Of a stretch of 18,070 nucleotides of DNA, positions 6,964 through 15,459 are shown one piece after another. Within the stretch, counting starts at the first letter, position 1, and the number at the start of each line of letters is the position of its first letter. A program made the translations under genes and the position numbers. Source of the DNA: Methanobacteriota archaeon (GTDB lineage: Archaea; Thermoplasmatota; Poseidoniia; Poseidoniales; Poseidoniaceae); NCBI GenBank assembly GCA_002707335.2, contig PAMN02000005.1:23387-41456 (forward strand), written 5' to 3'. The notes beneath the pieces were generated by a model. The model did no database searches. It was given only the letters and a program-made list of their open reading frames with translations, and was not told the origin of the DNA.

Positions 6964-9900
6964 TTAGACATTTATCTCGCTTATTTCTTCGTCTTCGACA
7001 TATTCTTTTATTTCCCCACCGAAGACTCCCCAAGAATCAATTAGGTCCAAATCTGCTAATTTCTTTCTTCTTCTGATAACAAAGAATGCGACTAGGCCTG
7101 CGATTAGAACTAAGCCTCCAACGCCACTAAGAATGTTGATTAGTGCTGCATTGTCTGTCTCTGTCTTCACAAAGTCAATATCTTTTGTAACATAATCAAT
7201 TATTTCTCCATCTATGGCTGTGACTTTCAACTGAGCCTTTCCAGTGTCACTTGAAATTACATTTATTGAACCTGTCCAAACCCCGTCATTATCATCGTCT
7301 GTAAGGTTAAATTCCCATTGTTGAGTATTCTTCTTAATTATTGCTTGAACTAATGATGTTGTTCCATCAGGATCATCCAATCTCACAGAGACCGTGATTT
7401 CTGTTAATTCATCGATTTCTAGTTTAGTTTCTGAAATCGAAAGGTCGGACAAATCAGGATTACTAGATGCAACAGTGATGTTGACGTGAACCTCGTCGCT
7501 TCCGCCTCTTCTATCCTCAACAAATAATGAGATGTGGTGCACTCCCGGCTGCATCTTGGTCTCAAAATATGCGTTATTTGACAAAACCTCAGGATTATTC
7601 TCACTTGGTGGATGCAATCTCCATTCTCTCTTAGTGAGGTCATTATCGGCATCAAAGGTACCATTTGAATCTAATATCACGATTTCACCTGGTTCGTAAA
7701 ATTGATTATTCAACGGACTATAAATCTCAACAACTGGATCTGACTCGACCACTGTAAGAACGAATGATTCTGTTCTTGACATACCTGTTTCATCTGTGAG
7801 CATGACCAACATCTCGTGGACTCCAGCATCCAAAGAAATCAAATTAGTATCGGATGCATCCATAGAAGACAATAGTATTCCAGAAATATTGCTACTAAGA
7901 TTGAATGTGAAATTATCGTTATCAAAATCTATACTGTTGCTGATATCAAACAGTATCTCATCGCTTGAGTGATATCCTAATTCTGGAGATGGGCTCAAGA
8001 GCCCCATAACTGGAGCAGACTGGCTTACTGTTATGTTTATTGATGATGCTGAGATAGGATTTATTCCATCATCCATTGTTAAAGTAACAACATGATTTCC
8101 TGCAGATAGCCTACCTTCAAAAATCAACCAATCCGAACCATTTTCCTGTAGTATTCCATCAAGACTCGACTCCCACCGATAAACAAGATACTCAGAACCT
8201 GATGCAGGTTCTGATTCAGAGCAAAACCATTCAACGTCAACAGGGAAGGTCGAACATGCGCTATCCCAATCTCCAGACCCTGAGGAATTGAACTCGATGA
8301 GGGTACTTGAATCCACAGTCTCACCCTCACTTGGAACATTTATTATCGCTCTTGGAGCGCTATTTCCAACTTCGATAATAGTTTGATTTTCGCTGGTAAG
8401 GTTTACATGTTCCATTCTTCCATCATTAACAGATAATGTTAGTACATGTACTCCTCGAGATAAGTGTCCTGTCCAAGAACTCTCATTGGATAAAATTCCG
8501 TCAATATTACTCGTCCAGAAATATTCTATTGGATCACCTTCAGGGTCAACGCTTGTACTTACAAGACTAATCTCATCCTCTGAGTTATTGTTTTCTCTTA
8601 TCACATCGAAGGAAGCTGATGGCATTTCGTTGTACAATTCTACAGGAATTATGTATTCTGAACTTGGATTTATTCCATCACTTACTGTTAATTTCAAATC
8701 AAAAATATTTGAAGGCGCATTTGAGAATGAAATATTACCTTCACCCGTACAATCAATAATAGGAACGTTATTGGAAAGCCATGACCATGCACATGTCAGA
8801 TCATCGTTTTCAGGGTCAAATGTTCCATTCATAGAATATGAAACCAATTTAGAAATTGGTGTAATTAATTCACCCCACGGATTTAGAACAGGATCTGTTG
8901 AGATAACAATTACAGGCGGTTGGTTTGACAACTCAATTGTCCTAGTTTCTTCTACACAATTTTGCGCAGTGTCACATACTTCCAAGGTTATATCGTGGAT
9001 TCCGTCACTAAGTGATATCTCAGAAATTGAGCCATCATTTACTGTGAAATTATCTGAAAAAGCAAAGGCTCCGTCAATATTTGAGGTCCATGTGAAGAGA
9101 ATGGCATCATTGTCTATATCCCAAGTCTTACTTGCATCGAAATTAACCTGAGATTTACTTGGGTATATTGTCTGGTCTTCAGGTCCTGTCCAGATAAGGA
9201 ACGGTGCTTGATTTGCTAGGGGAAGGTGGCACCAAACCACTCTGTTTTGGTCTAGCAAGGTAGAGGTTGAATTCGTAACACCATCATAAGAGCAGTTTAT
9301 TGTTACATCTGTATGAGGGCTTTCACCTAAACTTGTGAACTTCTTTCCTCTCAGATCAAGGAATGACGCCCAACCATACTCATCAGTGTCTGAACTAATC
9401 TGATTCTCAAGTTGATCAAATCCTAATTCAACATAAGCAATAGGCACTCCATTGCTGTTGTTATTCAGCACCCAAACTTGGACATCCCACGCTTCTTCTA
9501 TCCACCCATTTCCAGTTATTATTGCTGATTGATAATCAATGTTGACTGGACGATGAAGATGTATCTGTGAATTTGTATCAACATTTAGAACATGACTTCC
9601 GAGATCTTCAAAATCAGTCCAATTTAGTTTCACACTATTGAAATCGATTTCTCCTGTACAACCGTTTGTTATTGTTACATTATTACCAAAAAGTTGGTCA
9701 TGATTTGAGAGGGTTAAACAGTCCGTACCTGAGATTAAAGCATTTGATAATACACTATTTCTTTCCTGATTATGGTCTGCATCCCAGACCAATCCTGAAT
9801 GGTTACCTAGCATAACGAGCCCATTTATTTCTGCCTCCGCAGAAATAATTTGGATTGCTGGTAATGTGTTTTCTGTCGAAGTTGTAACATCAATTAAATG

Positions 9901-11529
9901 GAACATTCCACCCTGTGCGCCAAGATTCAGTCCTGCATTATTTGCAGTAATAGCAGAGCCGGATATTGGAGATGAGACTTCTAAGCCTTCCAAAAACAAG
10001 TCAACAGAATCAACTATTGTTACTCCTTTATTGTCAAAGGAAGAAGAGCAATTAGAACACAGTACGTCTCCTGATGAGGATTCTATGTCATTAGCTCTTT
10101 CAAAAAATAACCCAGAATCACCATTGTATTGTGATGAAACATTGTACATGTATACATATCTAGCATCGTAAATATGGGCTCCAGAATCTGAATTATTTTC
10201 CACTGTCATGTTTTCTATTATTGTTGCTGCACGATCAAGGAAGAATCCTTCTTCGCTGTTATTGTGAATATGCCAGTTAGTTCCTTGAATTGCTCCCCCA
10301 CTTTTGGCGTGCACACCAGGCCCTGCTGAATTAGAGACCTCTAAATTGTTGAAAGTCGGGGCAAAATAAGATGAGTGCACTGAAATTCCGGCAGCATTAG
10401 CACCCGTGCCACTACCTCCAGTATTGTTGATTGACAGATTAGAGAAAATTGTACTAGAATCCACGAAGTACAGTTTAATTCCTACAGCGGCGTTATCTTC
10501 AATAAAGGCATTTTCAATCCAAGCACCGGTTGCATTTATTTCCAAAGTTGCTGTCGCAAGACCCGGTGTTTTTGCTCCTTGACCGCCCGTTCCCGAAATT
10601 AACAAGCCATCTATAACCGCACTCTGGTAATTAGTATAGTTAGTACGATCTTCCTTGTCGAGAATCATAGCCTCATACATCGAGTTCGTTATCTCCATGT
10701 CCCTTATCACAGCCCTTGTTATAACGCCGTCAGTAATGTGTCTAACAATTACGCCATGGTCAGATTTGTCTACTGAAACTGATTGAATAAGCGGGATGCT
10801 ATCCTCTACCCAAATTCCAGCAGACATAGCTAGAGTTGCACCAGAAACGTTGTCAATTGAAATGTTTCTGAATAAACCCCCCGAATTACCCCACATATTG
10901 AGACCTCTTGTAACTGCATTTGAAACTACTAGACCATCCACATTTGGTGCTGAACCTGCACCTACTGAAAGCCCGATTCCATATCTCCAATACTGAGGAA
11001 TTGTCCAATCTTGGCCTGCTTCATCTATCACCAGATTTCTTATCACTGGCGTTGCTGAATTGAACATATCCATAGCAACATCATCAGCATCAAAAATCGT
11101 GACATTTGCCAAATATGGATTTGAACCATAAATAGTAATTCCATATGTTGAATGAATTATAGAAGCGTTGTCGATTTTGCTTCCTCTACCGTTTGACGAG
11201 GAATTGAATTGTATTCCCATGTGGTCTCCACCACCAGCATAATCAAAGTACACGGGGCATGATTTAGTACCCTCAACAGTTAATCTTCCATCAACATATA
11301 TTCTTACACCATTTGCCATTGTGACATTTGTACATGAAGATATTACCAGTTCATCTGTCAAAGAAACAGTATAGTGATTATTCAAAACCACAGAACCTGA
11401 CCAAGTTGTCTGAGATCTTCCTGTAGTTTCAGATTCGGGTTTAGATTCTAATTCAACCATAGTAACAAATGGCGATGCCAACATCATGGCTAAGATAAGA
11501 AGAACTGTATACGCTGAACCTCTCACCAT
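6964..11529 (-). CDS. Giant type I membrane surface protein: parallel beta-helix plus PKD-like domains
   Basis: The product is 1521 residues. An N-terminal signal sequence (MVRGSAYTVLLILAMML) is followed by a right-handed parallel beta-helix at about 45-670, with repeated turns such as FRNISIDNVSG, FSNLSINNTGG and IENMTVENNSDSG (PbH1/NosD-like). A carboxypeptidase-regulatory-like beta domain follows at about 680-765. Then come about six PKD/Ig-like domains at about 770-1365, marked by FTWTSNIDG, YFWTSNIDGIL and YRWESSLDGIL and by strand endings LTLSVNDG and LTMDDGIN. A further Ig-like domain precedes a membrane helix at about 1460-1483 (GVGGLVLIAGLVAFFVI), RRRKK and an acidic cytoplasmic tail. 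Such folds bind or cleave polysaccharides or form cell-surface stalks. No catalytic residues can be assigned. About 37 Asn-x-Ser/Thr sequons suggest heavy N-glycosylation. The ATG at 11529 begins the signal peptide. Confidence 0.88.
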   Translation of the reverse strand: MVRGSAYTVLLILAMMLASPFVTMVELESKPESETTGRSQTTWSGSVVLNNHYTVSLTDELVISSCTNVTMANGVRIYVDGRLTVEGTKSCPVYFDYAGGGDHMGIQFNSSSNGRGSKIDNASIIHSTYGITIYGSNPYLANVTIFDADDVAMDMFNSATPVIRNLVIDEAGQDWTIPQYWRYGIGLSVGAGSAPNVDGLVVSNAVTRGLNMWGNSGGLFRNISIDNVSGATLAMSAGIWVEDSIPLIQSVSVDKSDHGVIVRHITDGVITRAVIRDMEITNSMYEAMILDKEDRTNYTNYQSAVIDGLLISGTGGQGAKTPGLATATLEINATGAWIENAFIEDNAAVGIKLYFVDSSTIFSNLSINNTGGSGTGANAAGISVHSSYFAPTFNNLEVSNSAGPGVHAKSGGAIQGTNWHIHNNSEEGFFLDRAATIIENMTVENNSDSGAHIYDARYVYMYNVSSQYNGDSGLFFERANDIESSSGDVLCSNCSSSFDNKGVTIVDSVDLFLEGLEVSSPISGSAITANNAGLNLGAQGGMFHLIDVTTSTENTLPAIQIISAEAEINGLVMLGNHSGLVWDADHNQERNSVLSNALISGTDCLTLSNHDQLFGNNVTITNGCTGEIDFNSVKLNWTDFEDLGSHVLNVDTNSQIHLHRPVNIDYQSAIITGNGWIEEAWDVQVWVLNNNSNGVPIAYVELGFDQLENQISSDTDEYGWASFLDLRGKKFTSLGESPHTDVTINCSYDGVTNSTSTLLDQNRVVWCHLPLANQAPFLIWTGPEDQTIYPSKSQVNFDASKTWDIDNDAILFTWTSNIDGAFAFSDNFTVNDGSISEISLSDGIHDITLEVCDTAQNCVEETRTIELSNQPPVIVISTDPVLNPWGELITPISKLVSYSMNGTFDPENDDLTCAWSWLSNNVPIIDCTGEGNISFSNAPSNIFDLKLTVSDGINPSSEYIIPVELYNEMPSASFDVIRENNNSEDEISLVSTSVDPEGDPIEYFWTSNIDGILSNESSWTGHLSRGVHVLTLSVNDGRMEHVNLTSENQTIIEVGNSAPRAIINVPSEGETVDSSTLIEFNSSGSGDWDSACSTFPVDVEWFCSESEPASGSEYLVYRWESSLDGILQENGSDWLIFEGRLSAGNHVVTLTMDDGINPISASSINITVSQSAPVMGLLSPSPELGYHSSDEILFDISNSIDFDNDNFTFNLSSNISGILLSSMDASDTNLISLDAGVHEMLVMLTDETGMSRTESFVLTVVESDPVVEIYSPLNNQFYEPGEIVILDSNGTFDADNDLTKREWRLHPPSENNPEVLSNNAYFETKMQPGVHHISLFVEDRRGGSDEVHVNITVASSNPDLSDLSISETKLEIDELTEITVSVRLDDPDGTTSLVQAIIKKNTQQWEFNLTDDDNDGVWTGSINVISSDTGKAQLKVTAIDGEIIDYVTKDIDFVKTETDNAALINILSGVGGLVLIAGLVAFFVIRRRKKLADLDLIDSWGVFGGEIKEYVEDEEISEINV

Positions 11530-11604
11530 AAACCCAACCTTCGTCTAATTACATTTGATTGTTGTCATATCTCGATTTACTCATTTGAACAGTTTGGAAA
11601 AAGA
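11530..11604 (-). promoter_or_regulatory. 75-base gap upstream of the giant surface-protein gene
   Basis: On the minus strand, AAATGTAATTA at about 11546-11556 lies roughly 22-27 bases before the ATG at 11529 and could be a weak TATA element. It is a poor match to consensus. No Shine-Dalgarno sequence or long hairpin is visible. Confidence 0.25.
11598..11602 (-). terminator. Short T-run just after the STAND gene stop codon
   Basis: Minus-strand sequence directly after the TAA stop (11605-11607) reads TCTTTTTCC. A U-rich run just past a stop is the usual archaeal intrinsic termination signal, but five T is short. It may terminate only partly, leaving read-through into the surface-protein gene. 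Confidence 0.25.
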
Positions 11605-13647
11605 TTACAACATTTTGTGTAACAAATCTGATGCTGATTTACTCGCATTGGGGCAAAGCGACTTTCTCCAGAGGGAAATGGCTTCAGCCATTGAAGAATA
11701 TGTATTATGTGTTTTATTTTTTGAGCGCAAATACCAGATTGAGGCTGCCAATCTCCTTGCTGAATTGAGATTTTTTTGTTCCTCTATTCCAGGTAAGCTT
11801 AATTTTTTGAGAAGATTTTGCGCTCTTTCAGAATCGCATTTTGCGATAAGTGAAGCCTGAAGCATTTTACCCTTGACGCCATCCATGGTAAACACATTTT
11901 CAATTAATTTATCGAAACTTGGAGAGTTTGGTGGCGTTTCTGCTATTTCTGAACTCATTTTTAATCGTAAAATTTGCGGGTCGTTTTCATGAGAAATGGC
12001 TACTAGTTGGGTTCTTATTTCGGATGCTTCTTTCCACATATTTTCCGAAATGAAATATGCATGTTTGATTTTTGCGATTGCAACAAGAACAAATTTCCTT
12101 TGATTTTCGTCTATATTTTTGATATTAATTTTTTCAAGTATAGACAAGACATCTCGTGAAACCTTTCCGCCTGGCAATCTATCATCAACAAGTCTAGAAG
12201 ACTCAGATAATAGCATTCTTACATCTTCATCCCCTGTATCTAGTGATGGATTTTTACCCATCATTAAGTCGAGAGAGCGTTGCAAATCAGGTGCATTTAT
12301 ATCCAGCAAATACTCATTGGCTATTTCAGCCTCTCCGCGCTCTATTGCTACTATTGCAGCGATTCGATTGAGTTTTGAGGAAGGATATCGAAGCAAGGCA
12401 TCACCAATTAATGAGGCTAATCCAGAACTAGATCTTGCCATTAACGATTCCGAGTTAGATAGTAGGAATGGCTCAATATTTTGTCCTGAATGTAATCTGA
12501 GATACATTTCTACCAACCTTGCTGTATCTCCATCAATATTTGACCAGTAATCAGCAGCTTCTCTGTAATCATTTTCTGACATAGATGTTGCCTTGACATT
12601 CCTAATCAAGTGATGAAGTTCAACCCCATGTTCGAGCCAACGTAATAATGCGTAGTCATCTAATTCAGGAATATGCTCTTCTGACCTCAGATTCTCTGCT
12701 TTTACAGGGATAGGAAGTAAAGATAGTTCATTTACAGCATTTATTTCGCCCCCTAAATCTTGTAAAATCACATCTTCAACCCATGATTGCAAGTCATCGC
12801 CTTCCTCAGGTAATGAAGAAGAGATATCGTGCATTTGTAGTGCTAAAGGGTGACAACCAAGCCTGTTTACGACGGCCTCTTTGTTTTCAATTTCTTCTGG
12901 TAACAACTTAACCGCTGATTCTACTTCTAGCGGAGGCACCTCGATTATCTCGAATCCGTCAATTAATAATAAAGGAGGTCTGCTTGCAATTATCAGATTC
13001 ATTGCCTTTTTACAAAACTGGCTCAACCTAGACAAATGCCGAGGATTTGTTTCTTGAAATTCATCTATAATTAGAACATCATTTTTGGAGTAATTTAGAA
13101 CTGCCACTTCATCTGTAAAATCAAAACCCCAATCAGAAAAAATATCTGCAATATCCTTGAAAGATTCCATTGCGGCATACCTAACTGTTTTACCATTTGC
13201 AACATATCTTTTTGAGACCTCATAAAGTAGCGAGGTCTTACCTATTCCGGGTAATCCTGTTAGAATCATTTTTTCATGATTCATTTGATTTTGAATAAAT
13301 TCTTCCCTGCCAATTATTTCTGACTTTTCCGGAACATTACCAAATAATTTCCCAACCTTTATCGTTTTATTTTTTGGGCTTATCGAAGAAATCTCTCTCC
13401 CTTTGTCTGTTATGTGATATATCTTCCTTTTTCTGGAACCACCACCAATAACATGGGCTTTTCGTTCTGTGATGTAATCCCCATCTAATAATTCGTTTAT
13501 TGGAGTATGGAGAGCGGAGCGTACAACTCCAAGATATTCAGCTAAACCAGGTAGACATATCTCTCTAGGCACATCCCAGGCTTTTTCGAGATTTTTTGGA
13601 AATTCTGCAAGACGTGAGAGTATTCTGGCTTGTGAACCTCGCACCAT
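11605..13647 (-). CDS. Winged-helix DNA-binding / STAND-type ATPase with helical repeat C-terminus
   Basis: The product is 680 residues. Residues about 1-90 form a winged helix: helices around LPGLAEYLGVVRSALHTPIN, then a basic wing ending in KIYHITDKGRE, MarR-like. An AAA/STAND ATPase follows: GREEF (113-117), Walker A GLPGIGKTS (131-139), Walker B VLIIDE (191-196), sensor-like LIIASRPP (218-225) and the STAND LGCHPLAL motif (263-270). Residues about 280-680 are alpha-helical and TPR-like. This architecture resembles signal-sensing transcription regulators of the MalT type, with the DNA-binding domain at the N- rather than C-terminus. The sensed signal is unknown. No nuclease, TIR or protease effector domain is visible, so a defence role is less likely. 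The gene is divergent from uvrC and lies upstream of three surface-protein genes on its own strand, which it might regulate (inference). Confidence 0.85.
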   Translation of the reverse strand: MVRGSQARILSRLAEFPKNLEKAWDVPREICLPGLAEYLGVVRSALHTPINELLDGDYITERKAHVIGGGSRKRKIYHITDKGREISSISPKNKTIKVGKLFGNVPEKSEIIGREEFIQNQMNHEKMILTGLPGIGKTSLLYEVSKRYVANGKTVRYAAMESFKDIADIFSDWGFDFTDEVAVLNYSKNDVLIIDEFQETNPRHLSRLSQFCKKAMNLIIASRPPLLLIDGFEIIEVPPLEVESAVKLLPEEIENKEAVVNRLGCHPLALQMHDISSSLPEEGDDLQSWVEDVILQDLGGEINAVNELSLLPIPVKAENLRSEEHIPELDDYALLRWLEHGVELHHLIRNVKATSMSENDYREAADYWSNIDGDTARLVEMYLRLHSGQNIEPFLLSNSESLMARSSSGLASLIGDALLRYPSSKLNRIAAIVAIERGEAEIANEYLLDINAPDLQRSLDLMMGKNPSLDTGDEDVRMLLSESSRLVDDRLPGGKVSRDVLSILEKINIKNIDENQRKFVLVAIAKIKHAYFISENMWKEASEIRTQLVAISHENDPQILRLKMSSEIAETPPNSPSFDKLIENVFTMDGVKGKMLQASLIAKCDSERAQNLLKKLSLPGIEEQKNLNSARRLAASIWYLRSKNKTHNTYSSMAEAISLWRKSLCPNASKSASDLLHKML

Positions 13648-13734
13648 AACCTGCTCGTATACCTCATCAATGATGTTCTTTACCCCAACCTGTTTGTCGA
13701 TGTGTTCATGAAATATTGGTTACCCAACCATATC
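13648..13734. promoter_or_regulatory. Divergent intergenic region between STAND regulator and uvrC
   Basis: This 87-base gap should contain both promoters. A TATA-like GAAATATTGG at 13709-13718 lies about 22 bases before the chosen uvrC ATG, slightly close for a leaderless start. No clear TATA box stands at -26 for the STAND gene. GGTTACCCAACC at 13718-13729 has a short dyad (GGTT...AACC) that could be an operator, but it may be chance. Confidence 0.3.
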
Positions 13735-15459
13735 ATGCCGGTTGACCCTGAGTCAGTTGATTTGCCTCCGAACCCGGGGGTTTATCTTTTCCAAACAAAG
13801 GCTGGAAGGGTACTTTATGTCGGGAAGGCCACTGTTTTATCTCAGAGAATTCGTTCCTATTTTTCATCAAACCCAGATCGAGCAATGATACCGGAACTAG
13901 TCAGAAGAGCTGATGAAATAGAATGCATTGTTACGAATTCTCCACAGGAGGCTTTAGTTCTTGAAAGACAATTGATAAGACAACATCGTCCAAGGTACAA
14001 TTCAATGCTAAAGGATGACAAATCATTTCCATTTCTCGCTCTAACTAAAGAGGAATTTCCTAGAATATTGTACACTCGAAATCCCCCGCAAGATGCATGG
14101 AAATGGGGGCCGTTTCCAAATGCTGGTGCAGCAAAACAGGTAGTCCAACTATTGCGAAGATTTTTTGGAATCCGAGACAAAGATTGTCATGGCAAAAATG
14201 GTTGTTTAGCCAGCCACATTGGCCTTTGCAGAGGGCCATGCGTCGACCCAGATGGTTATCCTCAACTCGTTAGTAATGTGAGGAGGGTTTTGAACGGTGA
14301 TGCAACTGAATTAATAGAAGAACTAGCAACACAAATGGATGATTTCTCACAAAAAATGGAATATGAAGAAGCCGCAAGAACACGAGACATGATAAAATCA
14401 GTCAGGAGTGTAACCAGCCAACAAGTGATTTCGTCCACAGTGTACAGAGATTGTGATGCGATAGGAATTGGAATTAAAGGAGACCTTGCTGCAATAGTGG
14501 TATTACACGCAGATGAAGGTGTAATCAAAGGACAAGAGAACTGGCCTGTAATACACAGGGGAGACGAAGGTGAATCAATAGCGATGTTTATTGTAGACCA
14601 TTACTCTAACAGACGCCCTCCTAAAATGATTCTCACACCTACTCCACTAAGTCAAATTGTAATCGATTGGTTGATAGAGAGAAGAGGCGGAAATGTCGCA
14701 AACAAAACTCCATTAAGAGGCGATCTAGCAATTCTTTCAAAACTTGCAAGACAAAATGCCGCTATCCAAGTTGAAAGATTAGCAAACAAAAGTAGCGGCT
14801 CTTTAGAACAACGTGCGGCCGATGAAGGTGCTGTTTTATTGAGCATGAAATCATTAGACCACATAGTATGTTTTGACATGGCTCAGTTCCTTGGTGATTC
14901 AAGAGTTGGAGCTAGTATTTGTCTCAGAAATGGCAGGCCTTCCAAGAAAGAATACAGAACTTATACAGTCAAAGGCGATGCATTAGATGATTTACGTATG
15001 ATGTCAGAGGTTGTAGAAAGATGGATTAAACGGGTTGATGATTGGCCTGATTTACTACTAATAGACGGTGGACAAACCCATTTATCGATTATCTCAAAGG
15101 TTCTTGAAAAGCATGGTGTGCAGGACAGGATGAAACTCGCAAGTCTGGCAAAGAGAGAAGAGACCATACATCGCAAAGGGGAGGAGGACTTAGTGCTGGA
15201 TCGCAGAGGAAGAGTTCTAGTCCACGCACGTGATGAAGCACATAGATTTGTAAATAAATTCCATCGTAAATCTCGAGCAAAGAAGAAACTAACCGATCCA
15301 TTAGAAGGAGTCGAAGGACTCGGTGCAAAAAAATTACAATCTCTAATCAGACATTTCGGAGGAAGACAAGGAATTACTCACGCTACTGTAAATGATTTGA
15401 AAACAGTCCCTGGGATTGGCCCATCCTTAGCAAAGAGAATTTACGATTCTCTTCACTGA
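13735..15459 (+). CDS. uvrC: Excinuclease ABC subunit C (nucleotide excision repair endonuclease)
   Basis: UvrC makes the 3' and 5' incisions around bulky DNA lesions in complex with UvrB. The 574-residue product has all expected parts. The GIY-YIG nuclease spans 1-95 (GVY 15-17, YVG 28-30, E77 in the LERQLI helix, then PRYN and DDKSFPF). Four cysteines at 151, 157, 165 and 169 match the UvrC iron-sulfur site. A UVR motif lies around 199-227 (EYEEAARTRDMI). The RNase H-like 5'-incision domain has CFDMAQ with D381, LLIDGG with D444, and HRF-x3-FHRK (503-512). Two helix-hairpin-helix motifs end the protein (EGLGAKKLQ and VPGIGPSLAKRIYDSL). Start choice: in-frame GTG 13702 and ATG 13708 are possible, but 13735 gives the normal spacing to GVYLF. 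UvrABC is bacterial in origin and is found in mesophilic archaea. The gene overlaps its convergent neighbour by 7 bases. Confidence 0.97.
   Translation: MPVDPESVDLPPNPGVYLFQTKAGRVLYVGKATVLSQRIRSYFSSNPDRAMIPELVRRADEIECIVTNSPQEALVLERQLIRQHRPRYNSMLKDDKSFPFLALTKEEFPRILYTRNPPQDAWKWGPFPNAGAAKQVVQLLRRFFGIRDKDCHGKNGCLASHIGLCRGPCVDPDGYPQLVSNVRRVLNGDATELIEELATQMDDFSQKMEYEEAARTRDMIKSVRSVTSQQVISSTVYRDCDAIGIGIKGDLAAIVVLHADEGVIKGQENWPVIHRGDEGESIAMFIVDHYSNRRPPKMILTPTPLSQIVIDWLIERRGGNVANKTPLRGDLAILSKLARQNAAIQVERLANKSSGSLEQRAADEGAVLLSMKSLDHIVCFDMAQFLGDSRVGASICLRNGRPSKKEYRTYTVKGDALDDLRMMSEVVERWIKRVDDWPDLLLIDGGQTHLSIISKVLEKHGVQDRMKLASLAKREETIHRKGEEDLVLDRRGRVLVHARDEAHRFVNKFHRKSRAKKKLTDPLEGVEGLGAKKLQSLIRHFGGRQGITHATVNDLKTVPGIGPSLAKRIYDSLH

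Noticed and set aside
8486..9151. A 221-residue plus-strand open frame
   Set aside because: It lies wholly antisense to the PKD-like domains, is Ser/Ile-rich and has no motif or promoter. It is explained by the codon pattern of the opposite gene.
11555..11860. A 101-residue plus-strand open frame at the 3' end of the STAND gene
   Set aside because: Most of it is antisense to the helical repeats of the real gene, with no start signals or recognisable domain.
11605..13647. STAND protein as an antiviral Avs-type defence gene
   Set aside because: It has an N-terminal winged helix and no nuclease, TIR, protease or membrane effector, and its neighbours are not defence genes. A regulatory role fits better, although defence is not excluded.
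13702..13734. GTG 13702 or ATG 13708 as the uvrC start
   Set aside because: They would add 9-11 residues before the usual UvrC N-terminus. The ATG at 13735 gives the normal spacing to the GIY-YIG domain.
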